A stretch of DNA of 64,000 nucleotides from positions 73,192-137,191 of the forward strand of contig NZ_QGTD01000018.1 in assembly GCF_003176895.1 (NCBI RefSeq), read 5' to 3'. Positions 35,626 through 45,109 of this stretch are shown piece by piece. Within the stretch, counting starts at the first letter, position 1. Every line of letters starts with the position of its first letter. Under the pieces are notes generated by a model that was not told the origin of the DNA, made no database searches, and worked only from the letters and a program-made list of their open reading frames with translations. Source of the stretch: Gracilibacillus dipsosauri (lineage in GTDB: Bacteria; Bacillota; Bacilli; Bacillales; Amphibacillaceae). A program made the translations under genes and the position numbers.

Positions 35626-36126
35626 ATGAATACGTATGTGAAAATCATGGACAATATCAATCAGTGGGTAAAATATTTGGTTTCATTCTTGTTAGTTGTA
35701 TTAGCAATATTAGTTGTCTTACAAGTCACTACTCGATTTGTTATCAATATACCGCTTAGCTGGACAGAAGAGTTAGCAAAGTATTTGATGATTTATATTG
35801 TCTTTTTAGGCTCGGGCCTAGCAATGAGACATAATCAGCATATCGCAATCGACTTTTTGTGGGAGATTGTTAATGCAAAAAATAAGCAAAGATTGCAAAA
35901 AATTGTTTTATGGATTAGCGCAATCTTCTGCCTTGTATTATCTTATTATGGTGCACATTTAACGTATATTGTAATCGGGCAAACAACACCAACATTACAA
36001 TATTCGATGGCTTTTGCTTATGCTGCCATCCCACTTGGCTCATTTTTCATGCTTTGCAATATTGTTGCTGCATTGTTGAGTCCAAACAATGATGATACAG
36101 ACGAAATGGCAGGTGAGCTTCGATGA
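35626..36126 (+). CDS. TRAP transporter small permease (DctQ family)
   Basis: The 166-residue protein has four membrane helices. It contains the conserved DctQ patterns LQVTTRFVINIPLSWTEELAKY and GSGLAMRHNQHIAIDFLW. GAGGGAG eight bases upstream supports ATG 35626; an in-frame GTG at 35617 overlaps the DctP stop and is less likely. The gene overlaps dctM by ATGA. It forms a complex with DctM and is required for sodium-driven uptake. Confidence 0.92.
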   Translation: MNTYVKIMDNINQWVKYLVSFLLVVLAILVVLQVTTRFVINIPLSWTEELAKYLMIYIVFLGSGLAMRHNQHIAIDFLWEIVNAKNKQRLQKIVLWISAIFCLVLSYYGAHLTYIVIGQTTPTLQYSMAFAYAAIPLGSFFMLCNIVAALLSPNNDDTDEMAGELR

Positions 36127-37397
36127 TATTTGTATTACTTATATCGTTAGTCATATTATTTCTAATAGGGGTTCCTGTAGCGATTTCCTTAGGGTTATCT
36201 TCAAGCCTAGCACTATTAGTTGCAGGTGATATTCCTTTGCTTACATTAGCGCAACGTGCCTTTGTTTCACTTGATTCGTTTCCTTTATTGGCTATCCCGT
36301 TATTTATTCTTGCAGGAGCATTAATGGAATATGGGGGGATCTCGCAACGTTTGATAAATTTAGCGAATGCGATTACAGGACATGTCCCTGGTGGACTAGC
36401 TATTGTAACCGTTGTAACTACGATGTTTTTTGCTGCTATATCAGGCTCAAGTGTTGCCGCTACAGCTGCACTAGGGGCGATTTTAATACCAGCTATGACT
36501 AAACGTGGTTATGATAAAGAGCTTGCCTCCGGTGTTCAAGCGGTCTCTGGTACGTTAGGAATCATTATTCCACCGAGTATTCCGTTAATTTTATATGGTA
36601 CAGCGGTTGGTGCTTCCATTGGAGATTTATTCATTGCTGGTATGGTACCTGGAGTTATTATTGGAATTGGACTCGTCATCACCGTATATATTCTCGCGAA
36701 AAAACGAAATTATTTAAAAGAACCAAAAAAATCAGGAAAAGAAATATGGAAGGCGTTTGTAGAAGCAATACCAGCAATCATTATGCCTGTTATCATATTA
36801 GGTGGTATCTACAGTGGTATTTTTACTGCAACAGAAGCAGCAGGTGTAGCTGTAGCGTATGCATTTGTAATTAGTGTATTTTTCTATAAAGCGATTACTA
36901 GAGAAAACATTAAGGAAATTTTGACACAAGCTTCCGTAACGACATCTACTATTATGTTTATTCTTGCTACAGCAGGATTGTTTAGTTGGATTTTAACTAT
37001 CGAGAATATACCACAACAGGTTGCTGGTATTATCACTTCTATTTCAGACAGTCCGATGATATTCTTAGGAATTGTCGTGATCCTACTACTATTAGTCGGA
37101 ATGTTTATGGAGACGAATGCTTCTATTATTATTTTAGCACCAATCCTAGTACCTGTAGCAGTAGAGCTAGGGCTTGATCCGGTCCACTTTGGTATCGTAA
37201 TGATTGTAACGTTAGCTATCGGTATGGTCACTCCACCACTTGGACTAAATCTTTTTGTAGTATCTAAAATCGGTAATGTGAGAATTGATCATTTAACGAA
37301 AGGATTAATCCCATTCTATATGGCCATACTCATTTGTTTAATTATTATTACCTTTATTCCTTCTGTGACAATGAGTCTTGTGGAATGGCTGAAATAA
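36123..37397 (+). CDS. TRAP transporter large permease (DctM family)
   Basis: The 424-residue protein is the ion-coupled transport subunit, with about 12 helices and the two re-entrant hairpins: AAISGSSVAATAALGAILIPAM and TPPLGLNLFVVSKIGNV. The sequence GIIIPPSIPLILYGTAVGASIG is the usual family signature. It overlaps the small subunit by 4 bp (ATGA), which implies coupled translation. Uptake is driven by a sodium gradient. With DctP and DctQ it forms a complete transporter. Confidence 0.93.
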   Translation: MIFVLLISLVILFLIGVPVAISLGLSSSLALLVAGDIPLLTLAQRAFVSLDSFPLLAIPLFILAGALMEYGGISQRLINLANAITGHVPGGLAIVTVVTTMFFAAISGSSVAATAALGAILIPAMTKRGYDKELASGVQAVSGTLGIIIPPSIPLILYGTAVGASIGDLFIAGMVPGVIIGIGLVITVYILAKKRNYLKEPKKSGKEIWKAFVEAIPAIIMPVIILGGIYSGIFTATEAAGVAVAYAFVISVFFYKAITRENIKEILTQASVTTSTIMFILATAGLFSWILTIENIPQQVAGIITSISDSPMIFLGIVVILLLLVGMFMETNASIIILAPILVPVAVELGLDPVHFGIVMIVTLAIGMVTPPLGLNLFVVSKIGNVRIDHLTKGLIPFYMAILICLIIITFIPSVTMSLVEWLK

Positions 37398-37420
37398 ATA
37401 AACTAACGAGGAGTGGGAAA

Positions 37421-38065
37421 ATGGATAATCAACTATTAAAGGAACTTCAACGAACAGGGAAATTCATGATGGATAAGGATTTGGCCTGGGGAACTGCAGG
37501 CAATATTAGTGGAAGAAGCGACGATGGTTATATAATATCTGCGACAGGAACATATTTAGGGGAACTAGAGATGGAAGACTTTTCTTACTGTAAAGAAGGA
37601 GAGCATATGGAGGGGAAAAAGCCATCCAAAGAATTTTTGATGCATGAAGGAATTTATCAAGAACGGCCAGAGATTAATTCCGTTTTGCATGCTTCACCAT
37701 TTTACAGTACATTAATCGCTAATTCGAACTTAGAGCTTCCTTCCAATTACTTTGTGGAATCTATGTATTATTTAGAACGTGTTACGAGAGTGCCTTTTTA
37801 TAATCCTGGCAGTAAGGAACTTGCGAATGCGGTAAAAGATAGAGCAAAAGAGGCGAATATATTTTTACTAGAAAATCATGGGATCATCGTTTGTGATGTG
37901 AACCTTAAAGAAGCTCGTACTGCATTACAGACGTTAGAGTATTCTGCCAAAATGCATATAACTGCATTAGAGAAAGGGATACCGATGAATGGCCTTAGTG
38001 AAGAAACTGTACATGATTTTATCCATCATTCAGGTTACAAACCAGTTCGAAACTGGGAAAAATAA
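37421..38065 (+). CDS. Class II aldolase/adducin family protein (OtnC-like)
   Basis: The 214-residue protein follows fuculose-phosphate aldolase closely in layout: GTAGNISGR (24-32), E71 in PSKEFLMHEGIY, H90 in VLHASPFY and H153 in ENHGII. The second metal histidine of the canonical HxH pair is replaced by serine (S92). AGGAG precedes ATG 37421; the open frame to 37334 lies inside dctM. In tetronate pathways OtnC of this family decarboxylates 3-oxo-tetronate 4-phosphate to dihydroxyacetone phosphate. No OtnI isomerase is present in the operon, so the reaction order may differ. Confidence 0.87.
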   Translation: MDNQLLKELQRTGKFMMDKDLAWGTAGNISGRSDDGYIISATGTYLGELEMEDFSYCKEGEHMEGKKPSKEFLMHEGIYQERPEINSVLHASPFYSTLIANSNLELPSNYFVESMYYLERVTRVPFYNPGSKELANAVKDRAKEANIFLLENHGIIVCDVNLKEARTALQTLEYSAKMHITALEKGIPMNGLSEETVHDFIHHSGYKPVRNWEK

Positions 38066-38142
38066 AGTGTGTGCTTGTGCTTTAAAAACTAATTTCATTG
38101 ATGTGCTAACGTAATCATTGGCATAATTAAGCTTTAAAAAAG

Positions 38143-38173
38143 TCTCCATCTAATGATAGGTGGGGATTTTTTT
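38143..38173 (+). terminator. Intrinsic terminator of the acid-sugar operon
   Basis: Stem TCTCCATCT with AGGTGGGGA (nine pairs, two G-U), six-base loop and seven Ts. It lies 77 bp after the aldolase stop. Confidence 0.87.
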
Positions 38174-38178
38174 GGATA

Positions 38179-38196
38179 TATGTTAGATCTAACATA
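38179..38196. promoter_or_regulatory. Palindromic operator matching the acid-sugar operon operator
   Basis: TATGTTAGATCTAACATA is a perfect 18-bp palindrome whose 10-bp core TTAGATCTAA is identical to that of the operator at 31539. It lies about 10 bp upstream of a sigma-D-like promoter and 109 bp before the chemoreceptor start. The GntR regulator encoded at 32941 is the obvious candidate ligand. Confidence 0.72.
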
Positions 38197-38206
38197 AATT
38201 TTTTTC

Positions 38207-38234
38207 TCAAGAATAAGAAGGTTTATGCCGATAT
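38207..38234 (+). promoter_or_regulatory. Sigma-D (motility) promoter candidate
   Basis: TCAA (38207-38210) and GCCGATAT (38227-38234) are separated by 16 bp. The -10 element is a perfect match to the sigma-D consensus and the -35 matches three of four bases (TAAA). It fits a chemotaxis gene. Confidence 0.7.
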
Positions 38235-38304
38235 TAATAGAAAGAAGAACTTTTATATAGAAAAAGTTTCTTTTTTATATCATATATTATTGGGGGCAAT
38301 TAAA

Positions 38305-40296
38305 TTGAAAAAAAAGAAAAAGATGAAGCTTAATTTAAGTTTAAGAAACAAACTTATCGCATCTTTTGTACTAATTTTATTAGTGCCAAGCTTGTGTATT
38401 AGTTTGTTCTCCTATCAAAGTGCAAAGGACAAAACTGAGAAAACATTAATGGCTTCTGCACAGAAAAATGTAAGTATTGTTGAGGATACGATTAGTGAAT
38501 TTATATCAGCCCAAATGGAAAGTGTTGAATATTTATCAAACACGATTCAACCTGAGAATATTGAACAAGACAAAGATGCACAAACAAGAAATATTCTAGA
38601 TACGATTCAATCAGCTAAGGAGGATGTAGCAGAACAACACTATGTTGGTACCGTAACAGGGGAATTTATGAATGCACCGACATCATTTCAAAATCCGCCA
38701 GGTTATGACCCACGTGAACGACCATGGTACAAGCAAGCAATGGAAAATAAAGACCAGATTATTATTACCGATCCATATATATCTAATTCATCAGGTGAAG
38801 TGGTTGTAACAATAGCAAAAACAACTCCAAACAATCAAGGTGTTGTTGCAATGAACTTAGAGCTAGAAAGCTTAGCGAAGATTATTAGTAGTGTGACAGT
38901 CGGGAACGAAGGATACCTTTTTCTTTTGGATGGAACAAGTCATGTGATCAGTCACCCGACATTAGACGCTGGAGCGGAGGCTGAGGGAGATTTTTATCAG
39001 AATTTATATACATCCGATTCTGGTCAGTTTGATTATGTGATGGACGGAGATAAAAAGAAAATGGCTTTTGCAACAAATGAACTTACTGGCTGGAAAATTA
39101 GTGGAACGATGTTATATAGTGAAGTTGACCAAGAAGTGCGCCCGATTTTCAATACAACGATTACGGTAATCACAATTTCTATTGTTATAAGTGGATTCAT
39201 CGTTTTCTTTATTATCCGTTCCATTATCATGCCTATAAACAGGCTAGTTAAAGCAAGTGATCAAATAAGTCAAGGAGACTTAAGTGTTGAAATTAGTATG
39301 GAAGGCAATAGTGAGCTAGGTCAGTTAGCACAATCCTTTAATCGCATGAGAAAACATTTAAATCAACTCATTAAAGATATACGGGATAAAGCTAATAATT
39401 TGTCGAATTCTAGTGACGAATTAAATGCCAGCACAGAACAAAATACCACCGCAACAGAACAAATTTCAACCTCTATTCAGGATATTGTTGTTGGTATGGA
39501 TAATCAGTCTAGCGGAATATCCACGAGTGAAAAAACGGCTGAAGAAATGGTTGTTTCGATTCAAGATATTGCAACTAGCTCGAATGAAGTCTCTACTACA
39601 TCTAATCGTACAATGGATGCGGTCAAAGAAGGCAACAAGGCAATCGAGACAACTTTAACTCAAATGGAATCTATTAAGAAAAATACGCTTCAGCTATCAA
39701 ATAGGATTGAAGGATTAGGGAATCTTTCTCAACAAATAAGTAATATTATTGATGTTATTACGAATATCTCTGAACAAACGAATTTACTTGCATTAAATGC
39801 AGCAATAGAGGCTGCTCGAGCTGGAGAGCATGGAAAGGGATTTGCCGTAGTTGCGGATGAGGTGAGAAATTTAGCAGAAGAATCCTCTCATTCTGCCGAG
39901 CAAATTAAAGAAATGATTGGAAAAATCCAAAATGAGACGACTCAAACCGTCGAATCGATGAATACAACTAACAAACAGGTGGAAAAAGGGATGGAAGTTG
40001 CTAACAATGCAGGGGAGTCCTTTACAGATATTACTGGTTATGTAGATACTATTACAGCTCAAATTAAAAATGTTGTATCAAAGGTAGAAGCTATCTCAGA
40101 TGGCGCAGAAGAGTTCACTCAAGCGTTTAAGAAAATAAGTGATATTGCTGAAAATACTACAGCGGAAACCCAGAATGTCTCTGCTGCGACAGAACAACAG
40201 CTAGCATCCATGGAAGAAATATCAAACTTCGCTACATCACTTACCGAAATTGCTAGGGAATTAGAACAAACGGTGGAACAATTTAAATTATCATGA
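38305..40296 (+). CDS. Methyl-accepting chemotaxis protein with dCache sensor
   Basis: The 663-residue chemoreceptor has a helix near 16-38, then an extracellular double-Cache domain (about 40-285) with [34 protein letters not shown] and [19 protein letters not shown] second helix ([18 protein letters not shown]) follows, then a HAMP linker ([18 protein letters not shown]) and a cytoplasmic signalling domain with the conserved tip [22 protein letters not shown] 38305 follows GGGGG by eight bases. dCache domains of this kind bind amino acids, small acids or sugars; the shared operator suggests that it senses the acid of the upstream operon. Confidence 0.93.
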   Translation: MKKKKKMKLNLSLRNKLIASFVLILLVPSLCISLFSYQSAKDKTEKTLMASAQKNVSIVEDTISEFISAQMESVEYLSNTIQPENIEQDKDAQTRNILDTIQSAKEDVAEQHYVGTVTGEFMNAPTSFQNPPGYDPRERPWYKQAMENKDQIIITDPYISNSSGEVVVTIAKTTPNNQGVVAMNLELESLAKIISSVTVGNEGYLFLLDGTSHVISHPTLDAGAEAEGDFYQNLYTSDSGQFDYVMDGDKKKMAFATNELTGWKISGTMLYSEVDQEVRPIFNTTITVITISIVISGFIVFFIIRSIIMPINRLVKASDQISQGDLSVEISMEGNSELGQLAQSFNRMRKHLNQLIKDIRDKANNLSNSSDELNASTEQNTTATEQISTSIQDIVVGMDNQSSGISTSEKTAEEMVVSIQDIATSSNEVSTTSNRTMDAVKEGNKAIETTLTQMESIKKNTLQLSNRIEGLGNLSQQISNIIDVITNISEQTNLLALNAAIEAARAGEHGKGFAVVADEVRNLAEESSHSAEQIKEMIGKIQNETTQTVESMNTTNKQVEKGMEVANNAGESFTDITGYVDTITAQIKNVVSKVEAISDGAEEFTQAFKKISDIAENTTAETQNVSAATEQQLASMEEISNFATSLTEIARELEQTVEQFKLS

Positions 40297-40358
40297 TAGA
40301 CGGAAGTGCTTTATTTCCTTCGTTCTATAAAGTGATCGCACAAAACGGTAATATGAGT

Positions 40359-40396
40359 AAAGGCCAGTCTTAATAGAAAGCTGGCCTTTGTTCTTT
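40359..40396 (+). terminator. Intrinsic terminator after the chemoreceptor
   Basis: AAAGGCCAG pairs with CTGGCCTTT (nine bases), 13-base loop, then GTTCTTTT. Confidence 0.8.
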
Positions 40397-40564
40397 TAAT
40401 GGTTGTCTCCTTGATTATGTATTTTTTCCTTTTCCTAATTTAGCTTTATTAAGAAGCAATATTTCTTAATTAAATAATTGTTCAAATAACCTTGATGTAT
40501 ATAGTTTTCAATAGTAATATAAAAGTGTAAATCATTTTCAATATATATGAAGGAATGAGGTGAA

Positions 40565-40850
40565 ATGATGAAAAAAAAATAATTCTTTCTTTGAAAAAGC
40601 ACAAAGATTTGGTAAATCATTTATGTTGCCGATTGCAGTATTACCTGCAGCAGGTTTGTTATTAGGAATTGGTGGGGCTTTCAGTAATGCTGCCACAATA
40701 GAGGCATATCCTTTTCTAAATGTAGGTTGGCTACAAGCAATCTACCATTATGAGTTCAGCGGGAAATATAGTGTTTGCTAATAAGTAGTGTACGGGCCAG
40801 AAGTTTCTGGAATAAAAAATGAAGTGGAAGAAGCGTTAGGAGATAGTTAA
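40565..40850 (+). pseudogene. Gutted PTS EIIBC gene (N-acetylmannosamine/glucose family)
   Basis: After a good ribosome site (GAGGTGAA) two ATGs lead into a run of nine As that puts the frame out by one; the restored frame reads FFEKAQRFGKSFMLPIAVL and LPAAGLLLGIGGAFSNAA, the start of a glucose-family EIIC. A further shift near 40740 is followed by TIMSSAGNIVFAN. The text then jumps to VYGPEVSGIKNEVEEALGD, the end of an EIIB domain, with its own stop one base before nanE. Several hundred codons between are deleted, so the transporter is dead. nanE directly follows, as expected for a former nan operon. Confidence 0.82.
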
Positions 40851-40851
40851 T

Positions 40852-41544
40852 ATGAGAGTATTCGAACAGTTGAAAAATAAACTAGTTGTATCATGTCAAG
40901 CATTAGAGGAGGAGCCACTCCATTCACCCATGATAATGGGTAGAATGGCTGTTGCTGCCCAGCAAGGCGGTGCATCAGGTATTCGTGCAAACTCCGTTGT
41001 AGATATACAAGAAATAAAAAGGAATGTGGACTTGCCAATTATCGGAATTATTAAACAGGACTATCCAGATAGCGAAGTGTTTATTACTCCGACCTTGAAA
41101 GAAGTAAAAGCACTAATTGAGGTGGGGGTAGAAATGATCGCAATGGATGCAACCGACCATGAAAGACCTCATGGAGAGAGCTTAAATGATATTGTTCAAT
41201 ATGCTAAACTCCATGCAAAGGATATTGCATTAATGGCAGATATATCAACAGTGGAAGAAGCCATTATGGCGGAGCAACTAGGATTTGATTGTGTATCCAC
41301 CACTTTGGTAGGGTACACAAAGGAGACAAAAGGTCAAAATATTGCAGATGACGATTTTGCTATGATAAAACAAATCAGAGAGAGTGTCTCTATCCCCGTA
41401 GTAGCGGAGGGGAAAGTGGATAATCCTAATAAGGCTAGACATGTATTGGAAGCGGGTGCTGATTTCACAGTGGTAGGTAGTGCTATTACCCGTCCGCAAT
41501 TGATAACAGAAAAATTTGCAAATGCAATCAAGGAATTAGAGTAA
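40852..41544 (+). CDS. nanE: N-acetylmannosamine-6-phosphate 2-epimerase
   Basis: The 230-residue TIM-barrel enzyme converts ManNAc-6-phosphate to GlcNAc-6-phosphate in sialic acid breakdown. Signatures are VSCQALEEEPLHSP, MAVAAQQGGASGIRANSV, MIAMDATDHERPHGE and the C-terminal PVVAEGKVDNPNKARHVLEAG with FTVVGSAITRP. It starts one base after the stop of the PTS relic, using AGGAG in that relic. With nanA and the ROK kinase in the same cluster the pathway from sialic acid to GlcNAc-6-P is complete; nagA and nagB are not in the window. Confidence 0.94.
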   Translation: MRVFEQLKNKLVVSCQALEEEPLHSPMIMGRMAVAAQQGGASGIRANSVVDIQEIKRNVDLPIIGIIKQDYPDSEVFITPTLKEVKALIEVGVEMIAMDATDHERPHGESLNDIVQYAKLHAKDIALMADISTVEEAIMAEQLGFDCVSTTLVGYTKETKGQNIADDDFAMIKQIRESVSIPVVAEGKVDNPNKARHVLEAGADFTVVGSAITRPQLITEKFANAIKELE

Positions 41545-41546
41545 AG

Positions 41547-41583
41547 AAAAAATGGCAGTTCGCTTATGAATTGCCATTTTTTT
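41547..41583. terminator. Two-way terminator between nanE and the RpiR gene
   Basis: AAAAAATGGCAGTTC pairs with GAATTGCCATTTTTT (one G-U) around GCTTAT. Symmetric A/T runs allow it to stop both converging transcripts. Confidence 0.88.
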
Positions 41584-42388
41584 ATATTTTCTTGTATTCA
41601 TCAAGAGCGTGAAGGGTATGTTGATAGGTTTTCATCGTGTCTTGGTGATTGGTGAGTAGTATGCTTAAAACATCTAGTACGTAAAGAATGGAAAGCTGAC
41701 TATTCAAAAAGCCTTGTGCTAGATAAGGTTTAATACTTGCCGTGTACAACATGAGATCAGACAAATTCGCTAGGGGTGTTTCTGAATAGTTGGAGATAGA
41801 GATTACTTTGGCATTTTTTCTTTTGGCTAGCTCACTTGCATCAATAATTTCCTTTGTTTGCCCTGAACTAGAGATGGCAATCACAAGATCTTCTTCTGTT
41901 AAAAAGGATGAGGCAATAATCATCGCATGGGAGTCTTTATGTGTATCTATCGTTAGTCCCATTCTTGATAATCTTAACTTTAATTCTTCAGCCGACAATC
42001 CTGAGCTCCCCAGTCCATATGCATGAATACGTTTTGCCTTTAAAATCCATTGACAAGCTTTTTGAAAAGTGGAAAGGTTAGATAAGGAGTTAGTAGAGTT
42101 AATGACAGATTCATAAAATTGATGAACACTGTTAATAACATCTTCTGTTACTTCCTGAACTTTTACAGCATCCCGTAATAAAATTTTAAATTCAACAAAA
42201 CTAGATGCCCCGATTTTCCTACAAAAACGTGTAATCGTAGCAACAGACACATCTATTTGATGGGCAAGCTCTTTAATATGTATATTCAATAATTCCTCAT
42301 TGTACGTTAAAACATAATCAGCTACTTTTTTTTCTGTTTTACTAAGTGTTTGATAATTGAGTTGGATTTGATCCAAGATTGAACTCAT
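41582..42388 (-). CDS. RpiR-family regulator with SIS domain (probable NanR)
   Basis: The 268-residue protein has an N-terminal RpiR helix-turn-helix (TLSKTEKKVADYVL, then LAHQIDVSVATITRFCRKIG, about 14-60). A SIS sugar-phosphate isomerase domain follows (YGLGSSGLSAEELKLRL, IAISSSGQTKEIIDASELAK). RpiR-type NanR proteins control sialic acid genes in other Firmicutes and sense ManNAc-6-P or related sugars. It converges on nanE across a two-way terminator, and lies in front of the symporter and nanA on the same strand. GGGGGAA precedes the ATG. Confidence 0.88.
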   Translation of the reverse strand: MSSILDQIQLNYQTLSKTEKKVADYVLTYNEELLNIHIKELAHQIDVSVATITRFCRKIGASSFVEFKILLRDAVKVQEVTEDVINSVHQFYESVINSTNSLSNLSTFQKACQWILKAKRIHAYGLGSSGLSAEELKLRLSRMGLTIDTHKDSHAMIIASSFLTEEDLVIAISSSGQTKEIIDASELAKRKNAKVISISNYSETPLANLSDLMLYTASIKPYLAQGFLNSQLSILYVLDVLSILLTNHQDTMKTYQHTLHALDEYKKI

Positions 42389-42545
42389 GTGATGCTTCCC
42401 CCAATACCATAGTTATCTTGATTATAACATAGATTTCAATGGCAACTTTTCTACGTAATTCTTTTGCTGATAGGAAAACAGGTTGGTGCAATTCAGCAAT
42501 CAAATAGGATGATTATTATGGAATGAGGGATAGCTATATTAAATT

Positions 42546-42579
42546 AGTCCCAAGATATATAAAATTTCATCCTGGGACT
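42546..42579 (-). terminator. Hairpin after the symporter gene
   Basis: AGTCCCA...TGGGACT with an inner GAT/ATC pair and a long loop, 47 bp beyond the minus-strand symporter stop; AATTTAAT follows on that strand. A moderate terminator. Confidence 0.55.
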
Positions 42580-42625
42580 TATATTCTAAAAATTACAATA
42601 TTCAAGCGCATTCATTTTAATGTTT

Positions 42626-44149
42626 TTAAGAAATATTCTGTTTAACATCTGACTTAATAAAATCATCATTTTTTGTATAAATCGTAAGTCCGGTAGTGTT
42701 TTTGTTGTAAGCTGGGAAAAAGAAGCTTGCAACATATCCAAAAATGTACGATGAAAAGAAAGCCATCACACTAACTGCAAATGGTGAAAAACTAGTCTGT
42801 TGAATAAAGTAGGAGGTAATGGCACTTAATATTAAACCAATCAGTACTCCAGGAGCATTCGCTCTCTTCGTGAAAATACCAAGAGCAAATATTCCTGCAA
42901 TTGGAACTCCAAATAGCCCAGTCATAGCCAAAAAGAGATTCCAAGTTTCCGCTTGATTTGTAGAAACAAGATATAGTGCGGCAATCATACCCAGAGTTCC
43001 TGTAACGATAATAACTAGTCTCGCTATGATCACATCATTGAGCCTAAATGCTTTGTCAAAAAATCGTTGTTTAAAGTCGACCGTAATACAAGCAGAGATA
43101 CTATTTAGACTAGACGATATCGTTGACTGACAGGCAGCAAAAATGGCAGCAATCAATAAACCAGCTACACCAACTGGTAAGGTTGTTACAATGAAGTAAG
43201 GAACGATAGCAGACGTATTAAATCCTTCCGGAAGCGTCTCCATATTTGAATAATAACTGAAAAGAACGGTACCCATTCCATAGAATATCGGTATGGTGAT
43301 TAATGCTAGAATACCATTTGTCCATAAGGATCGATTCGTTTCTTTTATTGATTTTGTTGTTTGATAACGCTGAACAACATCTTGACTAGCAGTATATTGA
43401 TGTAAATTATTGAAGATGGATCCAATAAATATAATAGGTATGGCAGCAGCTGCTGTTCCAAGTTTAAAATTATCGGCTGTGATTAATTTATCATTTGCTA
43501 ATGCATCGTTTATGACAGTTGACCATCCACCATTTATCGTTAATATACCTAGAACGAGCACTAAAATTGCTCCTCCAATTAATAAAATGCCTTGGATGAC
43601 ATCACTCCAAATAACACCTTCCATCCCCCCTAAGAAGGTATAGATAATACATAGCCCACCAACTACAGAAGCGATTATAATTGGGTTTATACTAGAAACC
43701 GATGTAATGGCCAGAGTAGGTAAATAAATAACAATCGCTACCCTACCTATATGATATAGCACAAATAATAGGCTACCAACTACTCTTAATGAAGGACCAA
43801 AACGCTCTTCTAAATATTCATAGGCCGTAGTTACGTTGAGTTTTCTAAAAAAGGGGATATAAAAATAAATGAGTATTGGGATAATGGCAAAAATGGCTAG
43901 ATTACCAGCAGCATAAGACCAATCACTTAAAAAAGCCTGTTCAGGTGTGGACATAAACGTGATGGCACTTAAGGTGGTAGCGTAAATACTAAACCCTGCT
44001 GCCCAGGCAGGAATTTTCCCACTTGCTGTAAAAAAAGCATCCGTATTTTTTGACGAACGTTTGGTAAAATATACTCCTACACCCAGCATAGATACTAGAT
44101 AAACAATTAAAACAATCCAGTTTATTGCTCCCAAACCTACCTTATCCAT
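42626..44149 (-). CDS. Sodium:solute symporter, probable sialic acid transporter (NanT-type SSS)
   Basis: The 507-residue protein has about 13 helices and SSS signatures: FFTASGKIPAWAAGFSIYATTLSAITFMSTPEQAF, split over helix 1, and YLEERFGPSLRVVGSLLFVL, then GGMEGVIWSDVIQGILLIGG. The Na+-binding residues of this family lie in the first and eighth helices. AAGGAGGAATTATTC precedes the ATG at 44149. It lies between nanA and the RpiR gene, as the SSS transporter does in the Staphylococcus nan locus. Since the PTS gene in the cluster is broken, this is the cluster's working importer. Confidence 0.9.
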   Translation of the reverse strand: MDKVGLGAINWIVLIVYLVSMLGVGVYFTKRSSKNTDAFFTASGKIPAWAAGFSIYATTLSAITFMSTPEQAFLSDWSYAAGNLAIFAIIPILIYFYIPFFRKLNVTTAYEYLEERFGPSLRVVGSLLFVLYHIGRVAIVIYLPTLAITSVSSINPIIIASVVGGLCIIYTFLGGMEGVIWSDVIQGILLIGGAILVLVLGILTINGGWSTVINDALANDKLITADNFKLGTAAAAIPIIFIGSIFNNLHQYTASQDVVQRYQTTKSIKETNRSLWTNGILALITIPIFYGMGTVLFSYYSNMETLPEGFNTSAIVPYFIVTTLPVGVAGLLIAAIFAACQSTISSSLNSISACITVDFKQRFFDKAFRLNDVIIARLVIIVTGTLGMIAALYLVSTNQAETWNLFLAMTGLFGVPIAGIFALGIFTKRANAPGVLIGLILSAITSYFIQQTSFSPFAVSVMAFFSSYIFGYVASFFFPAYNKNTTGLTIYTKNDDFIKSDVKQNIS

Positions 44150-44218
44150 GAATAATTCCTCCTTATTTATATTTTACGGTGCTGATGCATGAAACCAACA
44201 GCACCGTTTCCATCCATT

Positions 44219-45088
44219 TTATAGATCAAACGTACTTACTAATTTTCTCACTTTTTCTAGTTTGTCGGGGTTAAATGCTTCAAAAGGTTCTTTACAGACT
44301 CCAGCATCTATACCAGTCATTTTTAAAATTTCTTTCAGTGTTTGATATAAACCCAAGTCTAAAATTTCCTCTATTAAATCATTGGTTACATGTTGGATAT
44401 CATACGCTTTTGAAACGTTACCTTCCTGACAAAGTGAAAGTATTTGTTTGGCACGTTTTCCGTTAATGTTAAATGTGCTTCCTATTGCGCCATCCACACC
44501 TGAAATAGCACCATATATTAACATCTCATCAAATCCGGAGTAAATTAGCTTATTCGAATACTTTTTTCTTAGACGCTCTAATAAATAAAAGTTCCCATCC
44601 GTAAATTTTACCCCGATTACTTTCTCATTTTGAAAAAGATCATCAAATTGATGTAATGACATCGATACACCCGTTAAAGCAGGAATGGCATAAATAATCA
44701 TTTTATTATTCGTTTCATTAATAATCGTTTCATAGTAATATTTAATTTCCTCAAATGAAAAAGGGTAATAAAATGGGGTAACGGCAGATAAGCTGTCATA
44801 GCCTAATTCTGTCGCATATTTCCCTAAATCCACTGCCTCATGTAAATTAATCGAGCCTACTTGAGCAATCAGCTTTACTTGCCCGTTATTTTCCTCACTC
44901 GCTATTCGAAATACATCTTTTTTTTGCTCAGTAGTCATCATAAAATTTTCCCCAGAGCTACCATTTACGTATAATCCGTCTACCTTTTGCTTATCGATAT
45001 TTTGCCTAATCATCTCTCGTAATCCCTGTTCTTTTATGGTTCCGTTTTCATCAAATGGTACAAGTAATGCAGAAAATATTCCTTTCAT
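44219..45088 (-). CDS. nanA: N-acetylneuraminate lyase
   Basis: The 289-residue DHDPS-family lyase splits sialic acid into ManNAc and pyruvate. It has GSSGE at 43-47, the catalytic tyrosine Y133 ([10 protein letters not shown]) and the Schiff-base lysine K161 ([12 protein letters not shown]), all at the positions usual for NanA. The C-terminal motif [22 protein letters not shown] is typical too. GGAGGGG precedes ATG 45088. It is divergent from the GntR pair, and the shared promoter region holds a TGGTCAGACCA operator. Other DHDPS-family aldolases are excluded by the nan neighbours. Confidence 0.92.
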   Translation of the reverse strand: MKGIFSALLVPFDENGTIKEQGLREMIRQNIDKQKVDGLYVNGSSGENFMMTTEQKKDVFRIASEENNGQVKLIAQVGSINLHEAVDLGKYATELGYDSLSAVTPFYYPFSFEEIKYYYETIINETNNKMIIYAIPALTGVSMSLHQFDDLFQNEKVIGVKFTDGNFYLLERLRKKYSNKLIYSGFDEMLIYGAISGVDGAIGSTFNINGKRAKQILSLCQEGNVSKAYDIQHVTNDLIEEILDLGLYQTLKEILKMTGIDAGVCKEPFEAFNPDKLEKVRKLVSTFDL

Positions 45089-45109
45089 GTTGTCCCCTCC
45101 AGTAATGTA

